A DNA stretch of 11,801 nucleotides from Candidatus Pacearchaeota archaeon UBA92 (GTDB lineage Archaea; Nanobdellota; Nanobdellia; Pacearchaeales; GW2011-AR1): contig DANJ01000035.1 in the NCBI GenBank assembly GCA_002497285.1, forward strand, positions 1-11,801, read 5' to 3'. A program made the translations under genes and the position numbers. A model generated the notes under the pieces. The model was not told the DNA's origin. It did not search any database and saw only the letters and a program-made list of their open reading frames with translations. Of this stretch, positions 11,776-11,801 are shown one piece after another (positions within the stretch are counted from its first letter, which is position 1; the number at the start of each line of letters is the position of its first letter).

Positions 11776-11801
11776 TTTGGGCTTTGTCCGGAATAGATTT
11801 T

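Overview
The window reads as a compact, AT-rich archaeal chromosome segment. Almost every recognisable gene is an archaeal information-processing or cell-division gene: uL11, uL1, uL10, uL12/P1, eL43, eL40, RNA polymerase subunit Rpo12, Spt5, SecE, prefoldin beta, aIF5A, FtsZ, SepF, a SlyD-like FKBP and a tRNA-Pro. Most genes have a TATA-like box centred about 25 bp before the start codon, so they are probably leaderless. Very short proteins, tight or overlapping gene junctions and the family look of the winged-helix gene suggest a small-genome DPANN-type archaeon (Pacearchaeota/Woesearchaeota-like). That placement is an inference, not proven by the sequence.

Left part (20-5473) is all on the minus strand. 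Reading in the direction of transcription: an unknown 121-aa protein and FKBP isomerase (5467-4435), ftsZ (4412-3324), secE (3293-3126), spt5-rpl11 (3050-1871, overlapping), tRNA-Pro(UGG) (1800-1727), eL43-rpo12-prefoldin beta (1675-951, rpo12 and prefoldin abut with no gap), sepF (897-517), and an HldE-C/TagD-type nucleotidyltransferase (448-20). FtsZ and its membrane anchor SepF are both present, so the segment carries the core of the archaeal divisome beside protein-export and transcription-elongation genes.

Middle part (5488-8782): a palindromic TATA box at 5488-5495 sits between two divergent genes and probably serves both. To its right lie aIF5A, eL40 and a site-2-protease-like membrane metalloprotease (+). 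Convergent to these is a small Rossmann-like protein (7890-7537, -). Then come a small two-TM membrane protein (-), whose frame continues for 30 codons past a TAG, and a divergent winged-helix protein (+).

Right part (8783-11775): the L1-L10-L12 stalk operon. It has the one long, GC-rich, structured leader in the window, with two mutually exclusive hairpins beside the Shine-Dalgarno sequence, and an unrecognised 85-aa gene inserted between uL10 and uL12. After a T-rich terminator comes a fusion of a MazG-like pyrophosphohydrolase and a Nudix domain.

The most interesting items are the L1 leader switch, the in-frame TAG with a basic tail, the 85-aa gene inside the stalk operon, the MazG-Nudix fusion, and the shared symmetric promoters. 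I saw no mobile element, CRISPR array or clear defence system.
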